Positions 48,854 to 57,208 of a stretch of 64,000 nucleotides of DNA are shown here, one piece after another (position 1 is the first letter of the stretch; every line of letters begins with the position of its first letter). The position numbers and the translations under genes were made by a program. Under the pieces are notes generated by a model, which was given only the letters and a program-made list of their open reading frames with translations, was not told the origin of the DNA and searched no databases. Origin of the DNA: Actinobacteria bacterium casp-actino5 (GTDB taxonomy: Bacteria > Actinomycetota > Acidimicrobiia > Acidimicrobiales > Ilumatobacteraceae); contig LFFE01000017.1 in assembly GCA_001510385.1 (NCBI GenBank), forward strand, positions 62,001-126,000. Direction: 5' to 3'.

Positions 48854-48932
48854 TACGTGCTACCTTGCGCAACGCAATCTTCTACTTCGAGACAACAACG
48901 ACACTGGCCTCGAATCAAACCTTGATTTCGTA

Positions 48933-50234
48933 TCACCCTGCTTCAGAGTGAGTGACAGGCTTCTCGCCCATCCATTCGCGAAGGGTGTTCTTGAGTTTTG
49001 TCTGCTGAATGAAAATGTCTTGCTCGGCATCGCGGGCACCCGCTGCTTGAGGAGCCTTGAAGTAGAAGCTCAACCACTCCTGAACCCCTGATTCGCCAGC
49101 GCGATGGGCGAGATCCATAAAGAGTGCGAGGTCGAGAACAATCGGGGCAGCGAGAATCGAGTCGCGACACAAGAAGTCAACTTTGATCTGCATCTCGTAA
49201 CCGAGCCAACCAAAGATGTCGATGGCATCCCATCCTTCTTTGTTGTCTCCACGTGGCGGGTAATAGTTGATGCGGACAACATGATCGATGTTGCCGTACA
49301 GGTCTGGGTACACCTCTGGCTGAAGGATCCCTCCGAGCACACCGAGTTTGGACATCTCTTTGGTCTTAAAGTTCTCTGGAGCGTCGAGTACCTCACCGTC
49401 ACGGTTGCCGAGAATGTTGGTCGAATACCAACCGCGCAGACCGAGCATTCGTGCTTTCAAACCAGGTGCGAGAATTGTCTTCATCAGGGTCTGACCCGTC
49501 TTGAAATCCTTGCCCGCGATTGGGACCTTGCGCTGCTTAGAAAGTTCCACGATGCAGTCGAGGTCGGTGGTGAGGTTTGGAGCGCCATTCGCGAAGGGAA
49601 CATCACACTGCAGTGCGGCATAGGCATAAATCTGGCTCGGCGCAATATTCGGATCGTTATCTTTCAACCCCTGCTCGAATGCTGCGACCGAGACGTGTAC
49701 CTCACTTGGCTCCTGGTAGGCCTCGGTTGACCCGCACCACACCATGACAAGTCGATCGCAGTCGTTTTCTTCGCGGAAACGATTGATGTCGTCGATCAGG
49801 GCTAGTGCCTGGTCCCACTTATTAGGAATTGCCTTCACGCGAACCCCAGTAAGACGCGAGACCCACTTTTCGTCGAAGACCGCTTCCATTGCAACGACCC
49901 CTTCGAGTTCTTTCGCGACTTCTTCGAGGTCGCCTCCCTGAAGCACACCGGCTGTCTTCGCCGCTTCCATTGCATTCGGGGAGATCGGGTCCCAGCCGCC
50001 GAATACCAAATCATCAAGTTCAGCAAGTGAAACGAAGTCACGAATAAGCGGGTTGCGATCCTCTTCGCGGCTTCCAAGTCGAATGTTTGCCATCTGGCTC
50101 ACCGATCCAATCGGCGGATGGATGCCGCGTCGGGCGGCCATTACACCTGCGATAAAGGTTGATGCCACTGCCCCCATTCCGGGGAGCAGAACGCCAAGGC
50201 GGCCGCTGGCGGGAGTGATGTTGTGCTGAGTCAT
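48933..50234 (-). CDS. ino1: myo-inositol-1-phosphate synthase
   Basis: This 433-residue enzyme converts glucose-6-phosphate to inositol-1-phosphate using NAD. It shows the N-terminal LLPGMGAVASTFIAG dinucleotide loop and the C-terminal GKDFKTGQTLMKT with catalytic Lys residues, plus LGLRGWYSTNILGNRDGEVL and YYPPRGDNKEGWD. It is longer than mycobacterial Ino1 (about 367 residues, from memory) and resembles the longer bacterial class. TACGTT lies 7 nt before the ATG, so it is probably leaderless. It is divergent from a LysR gene. Confidence 0.92.
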   Translation of the reverse strand: MTQHNITPASGRLGVLLPGMGAVASTFIAGVMAARRGIHPPIGSVSQMANIRLGSREEDRNPLIRDFVSLAELDDLVFGGWDPISPNAMEAAKTAGVLQGGDLEEVAKELEGVVAMEAVFDEKWVSRLTGVRVKAIPNKWDQALALIDDINRFREENDCDRLVMVWCGSTEAYQEPSEVHVSVAAFEQGLKDNDPNIAPSQIYAYAALQCDVPFANGAPNLTTDLDCIVELSKQRKVPIAGKDFKTGQTLMKTILAPGLKARMLGLRGWYSTNILGNRDGEVLDAPENFKTKEMSKLGVLGGILQPEVYPDLYGNIDHVVRINYYPPRGDNKEGWDAIDIFGWLGYEMQIKVDFLCRDSILAAPIVLDLALFMDLAHRAGESGVQEWLSFYFKAPQAAGARDAEQDIFIQQTKLKNTLREWMGEKPVTHSEAG

Positions 50235-50260
50235 GGATATAAACGTAAGTTGGATTGATG

Positions 50261-50290
50261 CTTAAACTCGCTTTGTTAAGTATTTCTTAA
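50261..50290. promoter_or_regulatory. CTTAA/TTAAG inverted repeats between ino1 and lysR
   Basis: Three half-sites, CTTAA (50261), TTAAG (50276) and CTTAA (50286), form two overlapping inverted repeats with spacers of 10 and 5 bp. The right end abuts the -10 box TAAAAT (50292-50297) of the LysR gene, and the left part lies upstream of the ino1 -10 (50242-50247). This is a plausible LysR binding region controlling both genes. Confidence 0.6.
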
Positions 50291-50303
50291 CTAAAATGCG
50301 GAG

Positions 50304-51176
50304 GTGGCCGAACCTCTCGACATACCGCTTCGACAACTCGAATATCTTGTCGCCATTGCCGACCACCCGACCTGGTCTACCGCAGCAGCATCACTTGGCG
50401 TCTCAGCATCGGCGCTCTCCCAAGGCCTCGCCGATCTCGAACGCCGAATCGGTGTTCAACTATTTGATCGGCAGGGACGCCGGCGGGTCCTCACCGATCT
50501 CGCCGACACCGTGTTACAGCACGCCCGAACCGTTCAATCAATGTCGCATGATTTGGCTCATTGGGCTGAGCGAGTGAACACCCTTAAGGTGGGATCGGTT
50601 CGGGTAGGGATGCTTGATGTTGGAGCCGTCCTCCACTTTCCAGAAGTTCTGCGAACATTTCGTGCCGACTTCCCCGAGATAGGTCTGCACCTTACGGTTG
50701 CTCCATCGAGCGAATTACTTGCCGGGCTACGACGAGCCGACCTTGACGTCATCGTCTGCGTCAGCCCATCGGAGATTCCTCCAACGATTTCAATGACGGC
50801 GCTCTTACGCGAAGAACTTGTCCTCGTTCGACCACCGGGCGTCAAGTCGCGGCTCCCCAGCGCATGGGGGCCATGGGTGCTGTTCCCAGAAGGTTCCCAC
50901 ACTCGAACCCTCATCGAGCGCAGCCTTCGTGAACTTGGTGCACGGCCACAAGTTGTTGCTGAAAGTCATCAACCCGACGTTCTTGCGCAGATGGTGAGCC
51001 TGGGCCTCGGCTGGGGCGTTCTACCTCTCGCTCAAGTACCCGAGAACCTCGACATTGAAATCGGTGAGCCCATTGTCTCCCGAGACCTCGTCATCTGCCA
51101 GCGCGAGGGTGCACCGCAACATCCGGGGGTTGGAGCGCTCATTCAACGACTGCAATCAGCAACCCAACCTGCCTAG
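50304..51176 (+). CDS. LysR-family transcriptional regulator
   Basis: This 290-residue protein has an N-terminal winged helix (LRQLEYLVAIADHPTWSTAAASLGVSASALSQ, with GLADLERRIGVQLFDR) and a type 2 periplasmic-binding-like effector domain. The GTG start has TAAAAT 6 nt upstream. It faces ino1, so it may adjust inositol or mycothiol-related flux. The effector is unknown. Confidence 0.92.
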   Translation: MAEPLDIPLRQLEYLVAIADHPTWSTAAASLGVSASALSQGLADLERRIGVQLFDRQGRRRVLTDLADTVLQHARTVQSMSHDLAHWAERVNTLKVGSVRVGMLDVGAVLHFPEVLRTFRADFPEIGLHLTVAPSSELLAGLRRADLDVIVCVSPSEIPPTISMTALLREELVLVRPPGVKSRLPSAWGPWVLFPEGSHTRTLIERSLRELGARPQVVAESHQPDVLAQMVSLGLGWGVLPLAQVPENLDIEIGEPIVSRDLVICQREGAPQHPGVGALIQRLQSATQPA

Positions 51177-51198
51177 CCACGGGTGCGACAATGTTGTT

Positions 51199-53448
51199 CT
51201 AACGCTGACGAACAGTGACCACAGCGTTGTAATCCGGAATGCCACTCTCACGATCAGTGGAACCCGAACCAATGAGAACATTGCCCTCTGGCCACACCAC
51301 CTGAAGTGACCGCTCAGCGATATCAGCAACGTGCACCCGTCCATCAAAACGACCGGTTACCGATTCGAGGGTCACCGCATCCCCATCGGCCAAATTGAGT
51401 CGCTGCGCATCCGTCGCGTTCATGAAGACTGCGTCTCGTCCAGTCCCAGTCAACGGATCACGCTGTCCATGCACGATCGAGTTGAACTGCTTACCCCTTC
51501 GAGTAGATACCAAGAACGAACCTTCAGGGAGTTCCACCGGGCGTGCCGTCGGAGTAGTGAATCTTGCTCGACCATCAACTGTGGGAAACACTCCCCCCTC
51601 GCATAAATGCCGGCCACCCCATTGCACCGAATCACCCGTTTTCGAAAGATGTTCAATTCCCGCATACGCAGGAACAACCTCAGCAATCTCGGATCTCAGG
51701 TGTTGATTGTCACTCCACGAAAAGCAGTGAGCATTGGCTGGCGAGACCTTGCTTGCGATCTCTCCCCAAAGTCGCCATTCGCTCTTCGCAGTGCCGACTG
51801 TGCGAGGAATCTCTGGCGAGAAAATGATTCGCCGTTCAGTTGATGTCTCGGTTCCACCACCTTCCTGCTCGTAGCGAGTTCGCACCGGCAAGATGAGAAC
51901 ATCTTCCCCCTCGACGAGCATCTGTGAGGTTGCAACGACATCGAGATGCACACGAAGACCGACCGTCGACAGGGCCGAGGTCACTCGCTGCGGGTCGGGT
52001 AGGACGTCAATCATGTTGCCGCCAGAGAGCAACAACACATCAACCTGACGATCGATCACTGCTCCGACAAGCTCGGGAGCAGTTCGCGCCGGCTCACGAG
52101 GAATCTCGAACCCCCATCTCTCGCCTAACTCCACACAATTCTCATCGGTAAGGTCACGGCCACCCGGTAAGGCTGTTGCGTAGGCGCCCATCTCCGCTCC
52201 ACCTTGAACACCTGAATGTCCACGGATCGGCATCAAACCTGCCCCATCGCGGCCGACCATTCCGCGCGACAATGCAAGATTCACGATCGCCCGCACCCCA
52301 TCAACCGCATCAGCACGTTGGGTGATCCCCATCGACCACACAAAGATCGCTGACCCTACCTGCGCATACATATCAACAAACTCATCGATAACTGCGCTGT
52401 CGACTCCACAGTGCGCAAGAAGTTCGCCATCATCAACTTTCGTCAACTGATCGGCAAGTTCCTCCCACCCAGTCGTGTGCTCTGCGATAAAGGCTGTATC
52501 GATTGCGCCACGAGCAATCAGCCTCTTCAACACCAACTGAGCAAGTGCGACATCACCGCCAGGACGCACCGGCACATGAAGGTCGCAGATCTTTGTTCCA
52601 AACATCGCTGACTCAGCGTTGCTCGGTACCCAATAACGCTCAAGTGCGGGTTCAAGGAACGGGTTGACGACGACGACGCGACACCCACGGGCTTTTGCAA
52701 GATAGATGTACTTTGTGAAGACGGGCTGGTTTGCTGCCGGGTTTGCACCCCAGAGCACGATGAAATCTGAGGCAATCACGTCTTCCATTGAGCATGTCGT
52801 TGCCGCGACGCCAACTGTCGCCTTGAGCCCGACTGTTGACGGAGCGTGACACACTCGCGCCGCTGAATCGATTGACGCAATACCCATGGCCCGCGCCGCC
52901 TTGCCAGCGGCGTAATACACCTCGTTTGTTAATCCGCGACTCGTGAGATATACCCCGACGCGATCCGGAGTCGTTGAGTTGATTGACTCTGCAATCGTGC
53001 TGACTGCCTCATCCCAAGTGATCGCCGAGAAGCCTGGGTCGCCCTTGCGGCGTCTGAGCGGATAGCCAAGCCGGCCGAGATCTCTCAGTCCGGCACCATC
53101 GAGATGCGAGAGCGATGCAACATCAGCAAGTGCATCAACCTTCATCACATCTGCGGTGTTGAACTCCAACAGGCGCAGACGAGTACTACATAGGTGTATC
53201 CCGTCTTGGCCCCAATCGTGGAGCCCAGCGACGCCAAGAGCGCACCCATCGCAGGCTCCCTGAGTGAGCACCTTCCAGCCGTATCGCAGGTTCTTCCGAT
53301 TCACCCAGATCGTTCGCAACATCTCGCCGTAGTGATTCGGCTTCACGAGGCCGATCCCATTTGGTCGCCAACTCACCCACAATGACGGCCTGGGCCGACG
53401 AATGTGCCACCGCCACGGCAACACCCTCAAGGGGCGCCAGGAAATCAT
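51199..53448 (-). CDS. formate-dehydrogenase-like molybdopterin oxidoreductase (FdhF/YdeP family), Cys form
   Basis: This 749-residue molybdopterin-guanine-dinucleotide enzyme has an N-terminal Cys cluster C66, C69 and C87, which is fewer than the four Cys of FdhH. C200 in ARVCHAPS occupies the position where FdhH has selenocysteine (RVUHGPS), so it does not need Sec. LWGANPAANQP and the C-terminal cofactor-binding domain are typical. Substrate and partners are unknown; it may oxidise formate or another small molecule. Its ATG overlaps the stop of fdhD (ATGA), which ties it to the sulfur-carrier gene. Confidence 0.88.
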   Translation of the reverse strand: MISWRPLRVLPWRWHIRRPRPSLWVSWRPNGIGLVKPNHYGEMLRTIWVNRKNLRYGWKVLTQGACDGCALGVAGLHDWGQDGIHLCSTRLRLLEFNTADVMKVDALADVASLSHLDGAGLRDLGRLGYPLRRRKGDPGFSAITWDEAVSTIAESINSTTPDRVGVYLTSRGLTNEVYYAAGKAARAMGIASIDSAARVCHAPSTVGLKATVGVAATTCSMEDVIASDFIVLWGANPAANQPVFTKYIYLAKARGCRVVVVNPFLEPALERYWVPSNAESAMFGTKICDLHVPVRPGGDVALAQLVLKRLIARGAIDTAFIAEHTTGWEELADQLTKVDDGELLAHCGVDSAVIDEFVDMYAQVGSAIFVWSMGITQRADAVDGVRAIVNLALSRGMVGRDGAGLMPIRGHSGVQGGAEMGAYATALPGGRDLTDENCVELGERWGFEIPREPARTAPELVGAVIDRQVDVLLLSGGNMIDVLPDPQRVTSALSTVGLRVHLDVVATSQMLVEGEDVLILPVRTRYEQEGGGTETSTERRIIFSPEIPRTVGTAKSEWRLWGEIASKVSPANAHCFSWSDNQHLRSEIAEVVPAYAGIEHLSKTGDSVQWGGRHLCEGGVFPTVDGRARFTTPTARPVELPEGSFLVSTRRGKQFNSIVHGQRDPLTGTGRDAVFMNATDAQRLNLADGDAVTLESVTGRFDGRVHVADIAERSLQVVWPEGNVLIGSGSTDRESGIPDYNAVVTVRQR

Positions 53449-54266
53449 TGTGTTGACGTTGACGCCGTTGGGACTACCGAGGGATCAACGTAAGCGGTGA
53501 ATCGGTCATCACGGGCAAACCCGATCAGCCGAAGACCTGCCCGCTGCGCTGCATCGACGGCGAGCGACGACGGAGCGCTCACCGCAATGAGGGTCCCAAA
53601 TCCGGCAGCGCAGGCTTTCTGAACCATCTCAAAACTTGCTCGACCACTGATCACTAGCATCAAGTCGCGGGCAGGCAATCGTCCGGAGCGATACAAATGT
53701 CCAACAACTTTGTCGACTGCGTTGTGTCGCCCGACATCCTCGGTAATTTCGACAACGTGACCATCAATGGTCACTGCCGCAGCCGCATGCGAACCTCCAG
53801 TGAGGGCAAAAACCTCTTGTTGGGAACGCAAATTAGAAGCAACCGAGGCGACTACGTCACCATCTGGCTGACGGCCAGCATCGACACATGCAACGCTTGC
53901 GACCAACGCCGCCATGTCGGCAGTTCCACAAACCCCACATGAAGATGAGACCGTTCCTAAGCGAGCGGAGAATGAACCGGGGAGGTGGCCCGTTTCAATG
54001 AGAACTGTCGTCGTCGGACCTGAGCGATCTACTGAAACACCCGCCGTCACATCAGCTTGGAGCATTCCCTCGGCGATACAAAAACCGAGCGCTAGTGCCA
54101 CCGGGTCATCGGGAGTGCACATCGTCGTGGCAATGATTTCACCATCGACATTGATGGCGAGTGGCTGCTCGACGACGAGCCATTCTTCAGATTGGACTGA
54201 CCACCCGCTCGTATGACGGTCGGCTGTGTGGCGCCGAGCTCGTCCGTGCAGCGGTCGTGTAGTCAC
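53445..54266 (-). CDS. fdhD: formate dehydrogenase accessory sulfurtransferase FdhD
   Basis: This 273-residue protein has the FdhD Cys pair in SSSCGVCG (C110, C113), the sulfur-carrying residues that sulfurate the Mo cofactor for formate dehydrogenases. Other family motifs are ALGFCIAEG and TEDVGRHNAVDKVVG. The GTG start lies 41 bp downstream of the DUF169 gene. It precedes, and overlaps by 4 bp, the molybdoenzyme it should activate. Confidence 0.93.
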   Translation of the reverse strand: MTTRPLHGRARRHTADRHTSGWSVQSEEWLVVEQPLAINVDGEIIATTMCTPDDPVALALGFCIAEGMLQADVTAGVSVDRSGPTTTVLIETGHLPGSFSARLGTVSSSCGVCGTADMAALVASVACVDAGRQPDGDVVASVASNLRSQQEVFALTGGSHAAAAVTIDGHVVEITEDVGRHNAVDKVVGHLYRSGRLPARDLMLVISGRASFEMVQKACAAGFGTLIAVSAPSSLAVDAAQRAGLRLIGFARDDRFTAYVDPSVVPTASTSTQ

Positions 54267-54307
54267 AGGTGTAGTTTGCCACGCTGACTCACGTCACCTG
54301 CCACCGG

Positions 54308-55099
54308 TCACCCGTAGCTTCGACCAAGTCCCGCAGTTGCATCCGACTGCACGCCGTACGGCGGGATCGGATAGCGCAATCCGTTTTTCGACAGCGACTC
54401 AAGACCAGCAATGACACCCGGGAGGAACCGCGGCGGAATCGCCATCAACAATTCGTCCTCCATGACCCCGCCGTAGCGACGCTCGGCAAAACACGGGATC
54501 GACAAACTTGGTTCTCCAGTCGAGAGCGCACGACCCCACGAATCAGCACAGGACGATTCGCCCACGCAACCCCACTCGAGTTTCTTGAAACCAGTCCATT
54601 GGAGCCCGTTGATGAACAAGATCATCTGCGCCGGTGTGGCATAGATGAGACAGATATCGGGTGGATTCAGCCGACCAGATGCGAGCGGTGACACAGCCAT
54701 CGCTTCGTACTGACCGAACGGCACCGTTGTCATTGAGTGCTGATGAGCTGACGCATCCTCAGGCGTCTCGTACCACACTCCAGTCATCCGTTCACCCGAC
54801 AGCCATTCGTCATCTCGCGGGTGCAAACCAATCACGGTCGAACACTGGTCGCCGACGAGGTCTTCTACGGTGATGCCAACCGTCCACCCGAGGCGGCTCG
54901 CCTGGCCAACGATCTGATCGGTTGTGTGGATTGCCTGTGGTCGACGGATTTTCGGAATCGACTCCATCTCGTCACGGGTGACGAACATCTTCATGCCAAT
55001 TGGTGTCGTGCGAAGGCGAAGTAACCGGTTGAGATCATCCACTACCTGCGGCCAATCGAGATGGTCTCCAATCGACACCTTTGTCTCTACGTCGCTCAC
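54308..55099 (-). CDS. DUF169 family protein
   Basis: This 263-residue protein has the N-terminal DUF169 pattern VDDLNRLLRLRTTPIGMKMF and a later WGCVGESSCADSWGRALSTGEPSLSIPCFAERRYGG with several Cys. The family has no established biochemical function. The start is GTG 55099 with GGAGGTG a few nt upstream; the longer frame starting at 55147 would have no such site. It lies between the selenoprotein and fdhD in one apparent operon, so a redox or metal-handling role linked to them is possible. Confidence 0.85.
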   Translation of the reverse strand: MSDVETKVSIGDHLDWPQVVDDLNRLLRLRTTPIGMKMFVTRDEMESIPKIRRPQAIHTTDQIVGQASRLGWTVGITVEDLVGDQCSTVIGLHPRDDEWLSGERMTGVWYETPEDASAHQHSMTTVPFGQYEAMAVSPLASGRLNPPDICLIYATPAQMILFINGLQWTGFKKLEWGCVGESSCADSWGRALSTGEPSLSIPCFAERRYGGVMEDELLMAIPPRFLPGVIAGLESLSKNGLRYPIPPYGVQSDATAGLGRSYG

Positions 55100-55172
55100 C
55101 GTGCACCTCCAGATGTACTCGCTCGTCTCATGTTGACACGCGAACAAACCACGACAAGTTGTCGGAGCAGCG

Positions 55173-55703
55173 TTAGGAGATGATTTCGTTGATCACTGAC
55201 TCGATCACACCTGCTGCAAGGGCACGCATCTCGTCATCGGTGCGATCTTGAATCGGGTGCTCAACAAATATTCGCGCAACGTCTGGGAAACCGAGCGCTG
55301 CCGACTGAGCATCCGCCCCACTCACGAATTCACTTGACGCGACGAACACTCCAGGGACTCCACGGCTTTCGAGATCGACGATGTCATGCACACTGCATGA
55401 CGTGCAACTGCCTCAATCAGCAAGCGCTTCGATCACGAGCGTGCATTGAGTCGCGATCTCGTGTCGAAGGTCCACTGGCGCAGGCTTTGAAAACGTTGGT
55501 TTCTTGTAGCGCCGAACTATTGCGCCTCGCTCTATCAGTTGACGTTCAATTTCGTCGAGGAAGACGTCACCTCGAGGTTTTGAGATGTCGAGCAACCCAA
55601 TCGTCTCCCCGCTGAGAGACGAAGGACGCGCCAAGCGAGTGCGGGTTGCCGGAGCACTCTCCGACGTTGGGTCGAGGACGATGGTCTCACTCACGTTTGC
55701 CAC
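55173..55703 (-). CDS. selenoprotein with U-G-S-C motif (UGSC family), UGA at 55413-55415 decoded as Sec
   Basis: The frame starting at GTG 55703 runs to a TAA at 55173 through a single in-frame UGA at codon 97. Read as selenocysteine this gives EALAD-U97-GSC100-TSC103-SVHD, then VFVASSEF. The product is 176 residues, of roughly Trx-fold size. Both sides of the UGA are protein-like. U-x-x-C is a typical redox pair, and a UGSC family of seleno/Cys proteins is known by that motif (from memory). A perfect bSECIS-like hairpin starts 11 nt after UGA, and selA, selB and tRNA-Sec are next door. The start could be GTG 55694, which has a better GGTGG site. The function is unknown. Confidence 0.9.
55383..55401 (-). 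promoter_or_regulatory. bacterial SECIS element of the UGSC selenoprotein
   Basis: In the mRNA, GUCAUGCA pairs perfectly with UGCAUGAC around the 3-nt loop GUG. The stem begins 11 nt after the UGA and the loop lies about 20 nt after it, with a G in the first loop position. This matches bacterial SECIS rules (apical loop with G, 16-37 nt from UGA) and the spacing I recall for E. coli fdhF. The hairpin lies in coding sequence for TSCSVHD. Confidence 0.85.
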
Positions 55704-55724
55704 CTTAGACGATCCGCCAACTAC

Positions 55725-57185
55725 TCATGGGCGAACAGCCACGGTCACTGGGTCGCTTCCCATTTCGCCATTCACCCATCCACCAATCATTGAGGAAAAC
55801 AAACCTGCCCCGCCACCGGCATGCGCCAGCAGGATTCCTCCAGGTCGAAATTTAGGAAGAGCAGGAGCATCAGCAAAACCTGCGGGAACACCCTCTGCGA
55901 TGCCGCCAACACCCCTCGCAAGTTCAGCGCCAGGACGAGTAGTAGCGGCGTACAGCGCCTCAAGCACCTCGGCGTCACTCCACTTCGCTTCATGGAAAAT
56001 TCGAGAATGATCCGGGCTTATAACCAATACGACGTCAAACCCGATGACAAGTTTGGGGTTATGCATCCCCATCAGGGCATCGGCAAGGGTCGCAACAAGT
56101 TGTTCTGGTGTCCGGGCAAGTTGGTCAACAACACACTTCGGGCCCTCACCGGCGAAGACCGTGATGGCGTCGGTGCCTTCCGGCATACCTCGCTGAACCG
56201 ACAGGGGTTGAAACGGAGAACCCACCTCATCCTCGGCAAAGCAGAACGAAATCTTTCCGGGACTGCCGTGGGTCGCGCGATCAACCTCGCCTGGCCGTCC
56301 TCCGCCGACATTTCGAATGACAAGTTGCACAGCACGACCAATTGTCAGGTTCGCTCGATTTCCCTGACCGAATACATTGATGCCGGAATTCATACCGATG
56401 GCCTTCGTTCCAGGGCCGTTACATATCAACACAGGCCCAACCGGCATCGTCGTTGCAAGGAGTCCGTGCATGTTGAACGTGTCGTTGCAGACCGCCTCGA
56501 TTGCAGCAATAACCCACGGCAGGTACTCAGGCCGACAGCCAGCCATGACCGCGTTCACCGCAATCTTTTCAACGGTGAGCTCGACAAGGTCGGGGGGGGC
56601 GATCGCAACAACTTCATCTGGATCCCGCGTCGTCCCTTCAAGCATTCGTAACACCCGCTCACGGGTCGGCGGGACAACAGGGAGTCCATCGGTCCAGCCT
56701 CGCTCGAACATTGCCTCGAAAGGATCTTCCGCCTGGGCAAATTCCACCTGACGAGCAGCCAATCCATCGCCAGCGAATTTCGCTCGAAGTGCGTCGACGA
56801 GGTCGGGGTCGACGCTCATCGAGCCGCAGCCAGGGCGCATCACGGGCAGGCTGGCGCCAAGATCATCAATGCCGGTGATTGTCTGCCATTCGGCTTGAGA
56901 CCAACCGACTGTTCGCACCTCCTCTGAGCCTGAGCTCACTTTGATGAGCGTGGGAACAGTCTCGATGTCGTGATGCCATGAGAACGCGAGCTCGTTGTCG
57001 TGCTCACGATCAACAGATTCAGGAAATGCAGGATCGTCCTGGGTGATAACCCGAATTGAGGTCGACTCAGTGATCTCTAAAATCACCTGTTCCACCATCT
57101 GGCAGGTCTCACAGTCTCGCTTCACCACAACTGTCAGTCCATCTGAAAGCGCTGTGGAGGAAAGTTCTCGTGCTGGGGTCGCCAT
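55725..57185 (-). CDS. protein with thioredoxin-like CxxC N-terminus and large domain of unknown function
   Basis: This 486-residue protein has an N-terminal region with a C25-ET-C28 motif in VVVKRDCETCQMVEQV, a thioredoxin/glutaredoxin-like beginning. A large domain follows, with ERGWTDGLPVVPPTRERV, VNAVMAGCRPEYLPWV and GPVLICNGPGTKAIGMNSG. I do not recognise that domain. It leads the operon CxxC protein - selenoprotein - DUF169 - fdhD - molybdoenzyme and lies 21 bp before the selenoprotein in the same frame. The start at 57185 has TACCGT 6 nt upstream, so it appears leaderless. It could be the redox partner or substrate-binding subunit of the selenoprotein (inference). Confidence 0.82.
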   Translation of the reverse strand: MATPARELSSTALSDGLTVVVKRDCETCQMVEQVILEITESTSIRVITQDDPAFPESVDREHDNELAFSWHHDIETVPTLIKVSSGSEEVRTVGWSQAEWQTITGIDDLGASLPVMRPGCGSMSVDPDLVDALRAKFAGDGLAARQVEFAQAEDPFEAMFERGWTDGLPVVPPTRERVLRMLEGTTRDPDEVVAIAPPDLVELTVEKIAVNAVMAGCRPEYLPWVIAAIEAVCNDTFNMHGLLATTMPVGPVLICNGPGTKAIGMNSGINVFGQGNRANLTIGRAVQLVIRNVGGGRPGEVDRATHGSPGKISFCFAEDEVGSPFQPLSVQRGMPEGTDAITVFAGEGPKCVVDQLARTPEQLVATLADALMGMHNPKLVIGFDVVLVISPDHSRIFHEAKWSDAEVLEALYAATTRPGAELARGVGGIAEGVPAGFADAPALPKFRPGGILLAHAGGGAGLFSSMIGGWVNGEMGSDPVTVAVRP

Positions 57186-57191
57186 GTCTTC

Positions 57192-57201
57192 ACGGTACTC
57201 T
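57192..57201. promoter_or_regulatory. overlapping divergent -10 boxes of tRNA-Sec and the selenoprotein operon
   Basis: On the minus strand TACCGT (57197-57192) lies 6 nt before the ATG at 57185. On the plus strand TACTCT (57196-57201) lies 7 nt before the tRNA-Sec 5' end at 57209. The boxes share two base pairs, so polymerase cannot occupy both at once. The -35 region of each would fall inside the other gene. Confidence 0.6.
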
Positions 57202-57208
57202 ACGAAGT

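Noticed and set aside
51199-53448. Formate-dehydrogenase-like gene as the selenoprotein
   Set aside because: The frame is uninterrupted and has Cys at the Sec position of the family motif.
55725-55727. UGA at the end of the CxxC protein as a second selenocysteine codon
   Set aside because: The frame does continue into the selenoprotein, but I find no compact hairpin at the right distance, and GTG starts with a GGTGG site follow. It is treated as a normal stop.
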